A stretch of 10,572 nucleotides of DNA from a bacterium UBA3756 (GTDB taxonomy: Bacteria; Bacteroidota; Bacteroidia; Bacteroidales; Bacteroidaceae). Under the pieces are notes generated by a model. The model was not told where the DNA came from. It searched no databases and was given only the letters and a program-made list of their open reading frames with translations. Location of the stretch: contig DFGG01000016.1 of the NCBI GenBank assembly GCA_002371695.1, positions 1-10,572 of the forward strand, written 5' to 3'. The position numbers and the translations under genes are program-made. Positions 6,676-10,572 of this stretch are shown here, piece by piece. The number at the start of each line of letters is the position of its first letter. The first letter of the stretch is position 1.

Positions 6676-7803
6676 ATGAAAAAGAACCGAATGATGATAA
6701 CTAAAGTGAATGAATGGTGTGTCGTGAAGGTACTGCTTGTGCTCTTCACCCTTCACTGTTCACTATTCACAGCCCAGGCCCAGCCTCGTCAGCGGCGTGC
6801 ACAGCAGCGTGCAGCCCAGGCCCAGACTCAGAAGAAGTCAAAAAGTCCGTCGTCAGCGATGTCACGTCGTGCCCAGATATCTTTCCCCACGGCCCTCGAG
6901 GTGCCCGAGGATGTGGTGTGGCGCCGCGACATCTATCGGGAGATTTATCTCGAGGACGATGCCAATGCCGGACTCTATTATCCCGTAGAGCCCCACGGAC
7001 GCGACGTGAACCTCTTTACTTATATCTTCAAACTGGCTCAGAACGGCTATATTCCTATCTACGAATATCCCACTGATGGCAGCGACGTGTTCGACGAGTC
7101 GGCGAAGATAGAGATGAAGACCATGCTCGACAATTACCAGATATTCTACGAGGAACAGAATGGCAAACTGAAGGTCGACAATAGCGACATCCCCTCTGCC
7201 GAGGTGAAGAAATACTATCTGAAGGAGAGCGCCTACTACGACCAGGCCAATTCATCCTTTCATATCAAGGTGCTGGCTCTCTGTCCAGTGATGATGCGCG
7301 AGGACGACTTCAGCGAGTATGGCGGCAGTGCTACTCCTTATCCGCTTTTCTGGCTGAAGTATAGCGACTTGGAACCCTTCCTGAACCGTCAGACGGTGAT
7401 GTACAGTAGCCTGAACAATGCCGCTACTATGTCGATGGACGATTTCTTCACACTCAACAAGTATAAGGGCAAGATATATAAGACCACCAATATGCTTGGC
7501 AAGACGCTTGCCCAGATATGTGGCGGCGACACGGCCAAGCTCTCCGAGGAGCAGAAGCGTATCGAAGCCGAGTTGGAGACTTTCCGCAAGAATATTTTCG
7601 GCGATCCTGCCCGCAAGGATTCGCTCGACAGCATAGCCAATGCCAACCCTGCTAATGTGAAGGCTGCACAAAAGGCCAAGGCCAAGAAACAGCGTCGCAA
7701 CAGCAGCCGTCGTTCGAAAATCAGCGGTACCAAGGGCGGAGGTTCGTCCTCGTCGGGTGGCAGCGGCTCGCCGCGAATGTCGGTTCGTCGTCAGCGTCAT
7801 TAA
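6676..7803 (+). CDS. gldN: Type IX secretion system periplasmic ring protein GldN/PorN
   Basis: Periplasmic partner of GldK in the T9SS ring below the outer membrane and contact point for the GldM shaft. The conserved GldN core is evident from about residue 77: VPEDVVWRRDIYREIYLEDDANAGLYYP, then LFTYIFKLAQNGYIPIYEY, YYLKESAYYDQANSSFHIKVLALCPV and YPLFWLKYSDLEPFLNRQ. A Sec signal peptide ends with AQA (residue 35). The N-region before the hydrophobic core is long, so internal ATGs at 6691 or 6694 (Met6, Met7) may be the real start. The mature protein begins with a basic Gln/Arg/Lys-rich segment (36-67) without acidic residues and ends with a 47-residue Lys/Arg/Ser/Gly tail (329-375), also without acidic residues. 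The family is secure; the role of the tails is unknown. This is the last gene of the operon, followed by a strong terminator. Confidence 0.95.
   Translation: MKKNRMMITKVNEWCVVKVLLVLFTLHCSLFTAQAQPRQRRAQQRAAQAQTQKKSKSPSSAMSRRAQISFPTALEVPEDVVWRRDIYREIYLEDDANAGLYYPVEPHGRDVNLFTYIFKLAQNGYIPIYEYPTDGSDVFDESAKIEMKTMLDNYQIFYEEQNGKLKVDNSDIPSAEVKKYYLKESAYYDQANSSFHIKVLALCPVMMREDDFSEYGGSATPYPLFWLKYSDLEPFLNRQTVMYSSLNNAATMSMDDFFTLNKYKGKIYKTTNMLGKTLAQICGGDTAKLSEEQKRIEAELETFRKNIFGDPARKDSLDSIANANPANVKAAQKAKAKKQRRNSSRRSKISGTKGGGSSSSGGSGSPRMSVRRQRH
6745..6772 (-). repeat. Four inverted heptamers inside the gldN signal-peptide codons
   Basis: On the plus strand the bases read TTCACCC, TTCACTG, TTCACTA, TTCACAG, four 7-base units that are the reverse complement of the AGTGAAT-type units of the array 80 bases upstream. 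They encode the hydrophobic core LFTLHCSLFTA in part. Bases 6760-6770 (TCACTATTCAC) are a perfect complement of GTGAATAGTGA, present at 6610-6620, 6624-6634 and 6645-6655; extending to 19 bases against 6610-6628 leaves two mismatches. Confidence 0.8.
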
Positions 7804-7807
7804 AAAA

Positions 7808-7846
7808 ATACGAAAAAAAGAGCGAACATTCGCTCTTTTTTCGTAT
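7808..7846. terminator. Strong intrinsic terminator after gldN, nearly symmetrical
   Basis: Bases 7808-7826 pair with 7829-7846: ATACG, a run of seven A, GAGCGAA, a CA loop, TTCGCTC, six T, CGTAT, with a single bulged A. The GC-rich core GAGCGAA/TTCGCTC (7820-7835) is followed by six T and preceded by seven A, so it could terminate transcription on either strand. It begins five bases after the gldN stop codon and marks the end of the T9SS operon. Confidence 0.88.
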
Positions 7847-7851
7847 CTTTG
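7844..7851 (+). promoter_or_regulatory. Putative Bacteroidota -7 promoter box for the outer-membrane protein gene
   Basis: TATCTTTG followed by CA is an exact TAnnTTTG match and is identical to the box proposed upstream of nrdD. Its first three bases are the last three of the terminator stem. Transcription would start near 7856-7860, leaving only about 10 bases before the ATG at 7869 or about 22-24 before the ATG at 7881. A TTTG -33 element is not visible because that region is the terminator hairpin. Confidence 0.55.
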
Positions 7852-7868
7852 CACCATCATTAATTCAA

Positions 7869-8483
7869 ATGGATAAGATTATGAAGAGAATTCTTACTTT
7901 AGTGGTGCTGCTCGCGGCACTGACCATGAGTGTACAGGCACAGGGAATCAAGTTCGGACTCAAGGGTGGCCTGAACATCTCCAAGATGTCGTTCAGCCAG
8001 GATGTCATTAAGTCCGACAATCAGACAGGTTTTTTCATCGGACCGAGCGTGAAGTTGTCATTGCCCGCAGGGTTCGGTGTCGATATTGCGGCTCTCTATG
8101 ACCAGCGCAGTGCCAAGGTGGCTGAAACATCTGACGGGGCTACTGCCACCGGAGATGAGTCCATCAAGCAGAAGTCCTTCAACATCCCCGTCAACTTGCG
8201 CTACAACATCGGACTGGGCAGCCTTGCCGGCATCTATTTGGCAGTAGGTCCACAGTTTGGCTTCCCCGTGGGCGAGAAGTGGTACAAAACCAAGGTGGGC
8301 GACTATCGTCTGCGAGATGCTAACTTGAGCTTCAACTTTGGTGCTGGTGTCACTGTCATCAAGCACCTCGAAGTGGGCTTCACCTACAACCTTGCTGCTG
8401 GCAAGTCGGGTGAGTTCAAGAACTTTAAGGATATCGATACACACAATCACGCTTGGCAGATCTCTGCTGCTTATTATTTCTAA
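7869..8483 (+). CDS. Small outer-membrane beta-barrel protein (PorT-like/OMP_b-brl_2 type porin family)
   Basis: A secreted outer-membrane barrel of about 180 mature residues. The signal peptide is clear (KRILTLVVLLAALTMSVQA, cleavage after residue 24 before QGIKFG). The mature start GIKFGLKGGLNISKMSF and the alternating strands ending in an aromatic residue (AWQISAAYYF) are typical of the outer-membrane beta-barrel domain often labelled 'PorT family' in Bacteroidota. That label is a fold name; nothing here shows it is the T9SS component PorT, and its ligand or function is unknown. The ATG at 7869 is in frame with a second ATG at 7881 that gives a more standard signal peptide (MKRILTL) and a longer leader from the proposed promoter, so 7881 may be the true start. 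It appears separately transcribed from the secretion operon, while priA follows after only 9 bases. Confidence 0.85.
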   Translation: MDKIMKRILTLVVLLAALTMSVQAQGIKFGLKGGLNISKMSFSQDVIKSDNQTGFFIGPSVKLSLPAGFGVDIAALYDQRSAKVAETSDGATATGDESIKQKSFNIPVNLRYNIGLGSLAGIYLAVGPQFGFPVGEKWYKTKVGDYRLRDANLSFNFGAGVTVIKHLEVGFTYNLAAGKSGEFKNFKDIDTHNHAWQISAAYYF

Positions 8484-8492
8484 ATTGATAGC

Positions 8493-10572
8493 TTGTTTGC
8501 CGACGTTATCCTCCCCGTGCCGCTTGACGGCCTCTTCACCTATTCCGTTCCGCAGCAACTGGAGACCCAGGTGAGGGTGGGGGTGCGTGCCCTGGTTCCT
8601 TTTGGGCGCAACAAGACCTATGTCGGCATTGTCGCAAAGACTCATCTGCAGGCACCTGAGGGATACCAAGTGAAGGATATCCTCCAGGTGCTTGATGCTT
8701 CTCCCATTCTCTTAGGTCAGCAGCTGAAGCTATGGCAGTGGATATCCGACTATTACATGTCGCCCATTGGTGATGTCTATAAGGCGGCTCTCCCTGCAGG
8801 TCTGAAGGCTGAGGACGGTTACCGTCCCAAGACAGAGACCTGCCTGCGTCTGACCCCACAATTCAGCAGTGAGCGTTCCCAGCACATCGCCATCGACATG
8901 CTTCAGCGGGCCGCCAAGCAGCAGAAGGCCCTCATCGACTTTCTCTATCTGGCAGAGGGTGGAGGGAGTGTCACTCGTGATGAACTGCTTAACGAAGGCC
9001 ACTCTCTCCCTACTGTCACAGCCCTTGTCAAGCGCGGTATCTTTGAGACTTTTGAGGTGGAGGTCGGGCGTCTCAACTACGGTGGCGAACCCCATCTTGA
9101 CAGTGTCAAGCCCTTGAGCGAGGTCCAGCAGAATGCATACAACAAAATCCTGATGGGCTTCCTGAGCAAACCTGTCACCCTGCTCCACGGGGTTACCTCC
9201 AGCGGCAAGACGGAGATTTATATCCATCTCATCTGCCAGGCCCTTCAGCAGCACCAGCAAGTACTCTATCTGCTGCCCGAGATAGCACTGACTGTGCAGA
9301 TCATGCAACGTCTGCAGCGTGTGTTCGGCAATCATCTGGGTATCTACCATTCTAAATATAGTGATGCTGAGCGTGTGGAAATCTGGCAGAAGCAGTTGTC
9401 GGGCCATCCCTACGATGTCATTCTCGGTGCTCGCAGTGCTGTATTCCTGCCCTTCCAGCATCTTGGACTGGTTATCATCGATGAGGAGCACGAGACCAGC
9501 TATAAGCAGCAAGACCCAGCTCCCCGCTATCATGCCCGCTCTGCCGCAATCATGTTGGCACAAATGTACGGTGCGAAAGTTCTGCTGGGAACCGCCACCC
9601 CTTGTGCCGAGTCATGGCATAATACCGAGACCGGTAAATACGCCCTGGTTTCGCTTCAGCAAAGATACCAAGGCATCCAGTTACCTGAGATACAGGTTGT
9701 CGATACCAAGGACCTGCAGCATCGTAAGATGATGAACGGTCCTTTCTCGCCGCTCCTGCTCGTCAAGACGCGTGAGGCCTTGGAGCACGGCGAGCAGGTC
9801 ATCCTCTTCCAGAACCGTCGTGGCTATGCCCCCATGCTGGAGTGCAAGCAGTGCGGATGGGTGCCCCGTTGTCAGCACTGTGACGTGTCTCTGACCTATC
9901 ATCGCAGTCTTAACCAACTGTCGTGCCACTACTGCGGCTATACCTATCAGGTGCCCACGGAGTGCCCTGCTTGCGGCGGTACACAACTGATGACACGGGG
10001 CTTTGGCACGGAGAAGATTGAAGACCAGGTGCGCGATATCTTTCCTGAGGCCCGTATTGCCCGTATGGATCTTGACACCACCCGCACCCGTGGAGCCTAC
10101 GAGCGACTGATCAACGATTTCTCCGCTGGGCGCACCAATCTCCTTATCGGCACCCAGATGATCACCAAGGGACTCGACTTCGACCGTGTCAGCGTGGTGG
10201 GTATCCTCAATGCCGACGCGATGCTCAACTATCCTGACTTCAGGGCCTACGAACATGCCTTTATGATGATGTCGCAGGTCAGCGGACGGGCAGGGCGAAA
10301 GGGTAAGCGGGGCTTGGTAATCCTGCAGACCAAGTCGCCGGAACATCCCGTCGTCCGTCAGGTGGTGTCAAATGACTATGCGGGCTTCTTCCGATCACTG
10401 ATGTCTGAGCGCCGTCAGTTCAATTACCCTCCTTACTGCCGTCTGATCTGTGTCTGGCTGAAGCATCGCAATGAGGCATTGGTTGCCAGTGCAGCCCTCG
10501 AGTTGGGCAGTCGTCTGCGCCAGTGGTTCGGTTCCCGGGTGCTGGGCCCCGACAAACCCGCCGTGGCCAAAG
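8493..10572 (+). CDS. priA: Primosomal replication-restart helicase PriA, C-terminus outside window
   Basis: 3'-to-5' superfamily 2 DNA helicase that recognises stalled forks and starts primosome reassembly. The frame is open for 693 codons to the window edge; full-length Bacteroidota PriA is usually near 770-820. Visible in order: the N-terminal 3'-DNA-binding domain (FADVILPVPLDGLFTYSVP at 2-20), Walker A GVTSSGKT (233-240), DEEH box (330-333), eight zinc cysteines in four pairs (451/454, 460/463, 478/481, 491/494), motif V IGTQMITKGLDF (from 552) and motif VI QVSGRAGR (595-602). All catalytic elements are intact. The start is taken as TTG at 8493 because the next in-frame ATG (8757, residue 89) would delete most of the first domain, and the upstream in-frame TAA at 8481 is the stop of the preceding gene, leaving only four codons before FADVILP. 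The 9-base spacing suggests co-transcription or translational coupling with the barrel-protein gene. Confidence 0.95.
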   Translation, partial: MFADVILPVPLDGLFTYSVPQQLETQVRVGVRALVPFGRNKTYVGIVAKTHLQAPEGYQVKDILQVLDASPILLGQQLKLWQWISDYYMSPIGDVYKAALPAGLKAEDGYRPKTETCLRLTPQFSSERSQHIAIDMLQRAAKQQKALIDFLYLAEGGGSVTRDELLNEGHSLPTVTALVKRGIFETFEVEVGRLNYGGEPHLDSVKPLSEVQQNAYNKILMGFLSKPVTLLHGVTSSGKTEIYIHLICQALQQHQQVLYLLPEIALTVQIMQRLQRVFGNHLGIYHSKYSDAERVEIWQKQLSGHPYDVILGARSAVFLPFQHLGLVIIDEEHETSYKQQDPAPRYHARSAAIMLAQMYGAKVLLGTATPCAESWHNTETGKYALVSLQQRYQGIQLPEIQVVDTKDLQHRKMMNGPFSPLLLVKTREALEHGEQVILFQNRRGYAPMLECKQCGWVPRCQHCDVSLTYHRSLNQLSCHYCGYTYQVPTECPACGGTQLMTRGFGTEKIEDQVRDIFPEARIARMDLDTTRTRGAYERLINDFSAGRTNLLIGTQMITKGLDFDRVSVVGILNADAMLNYPDFRAYEHAFMMMSQVSGRAGRKGKRGLVILQTKSPEHPVVRQVVSNDYAGFFRSLMSERRQFNYPPYCRLICVWLKHRNEALVASAALELGSRLRQWFGSRVLGPDKPAVAK

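Noticed and set aside
7869..8483. T9SS component PorT/SprT
   Set aside because: It is a generic small outer-membrane beta-barrel; it sits behind a strong terminator with its own promoter box, and no feature specific to the secretion component PorT could be identified.
8730..9563. 277-codon open frame on the minus strand opposite priA
   Set aside because: It overlaps the helicase core of PriA, whose motifs are intact on the plus strand. No domain or signal is recognisable in the antisense product.

Overview
The window looks like chromosomal DNA from a member of the Bacteroidota, most likely an anaerobic Prevotella/Segatella-type organism. The evidence is a complete type IX secretion system (T9SS) core operon (porP-gldK-gldL-gldM-gldN), an oxygen-sensitive class III ribonucleotide reductase, TATCTTTG-type -7 promoter boxes (consensus TAnnTTTG), A-rich translation starts without Shine-Dalgarno sequences, and heptamer repeats of the AGTGAAT/AGTGATT kind. 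The genus is inferred from protein character; no search was run.

Layout. Positions 1-1532, minus strand: the first 510 codons of nrdD (anaerobic ribonucleoside-triphosphate reductase), whose C-terminal glycyl-radical end lies outside the window. Positions 1533-1708: a 176-base divergent intergenic region with a minus-strand -7 box and several small palindromes. Positions 1709-7803, plus strand: five tightly packed genes, porP (outer-membrane beta-barrel), gldK/porK (lipoprotein), gldL/porL and gldM/porM (inner-membrane motor), and gldN/porN (periplasmic ring partner of GldK). Gaps are 24, 12, 15 and 62 bases; the last holds most of a 7-bp repeat array. Positions 7808-7846: a strong, nearly symmetrical terminator whose right arm runs into the -7 box of the next unit. 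Positions 7869-8483: a small secreted outer-membrane beta-barrel protein. Positions 8493-10572: priA, the replication-restart helicase, with an apparent TTG start and running off the right edge after 693 codons.

How the genes work together. GldL and GldM form the proton-motive-force-driven motor in the inner membrane; GldM spans the periplasm to the GldK/GldN ring under the outer membrane. PorP/SprF proteins belong to the outer-membrane side of the machine. In non-gliding Prevotella-type bacteria the Gld names are historical and the role is protein secretion. nrdD, the small barrel protein and priA are neighbours with no evident functional link to secretion.

No wholly new system is visible. 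The least ordinary signals are the heptamer array at the gldM-gldN junction together with its reverse-complement copy inside the gldN signal-peptide codons, the similar 8-bp periodicity in the gldK signal peptide, the cysteine-less FGE fold of GldK, and the non-ATG start of priA.
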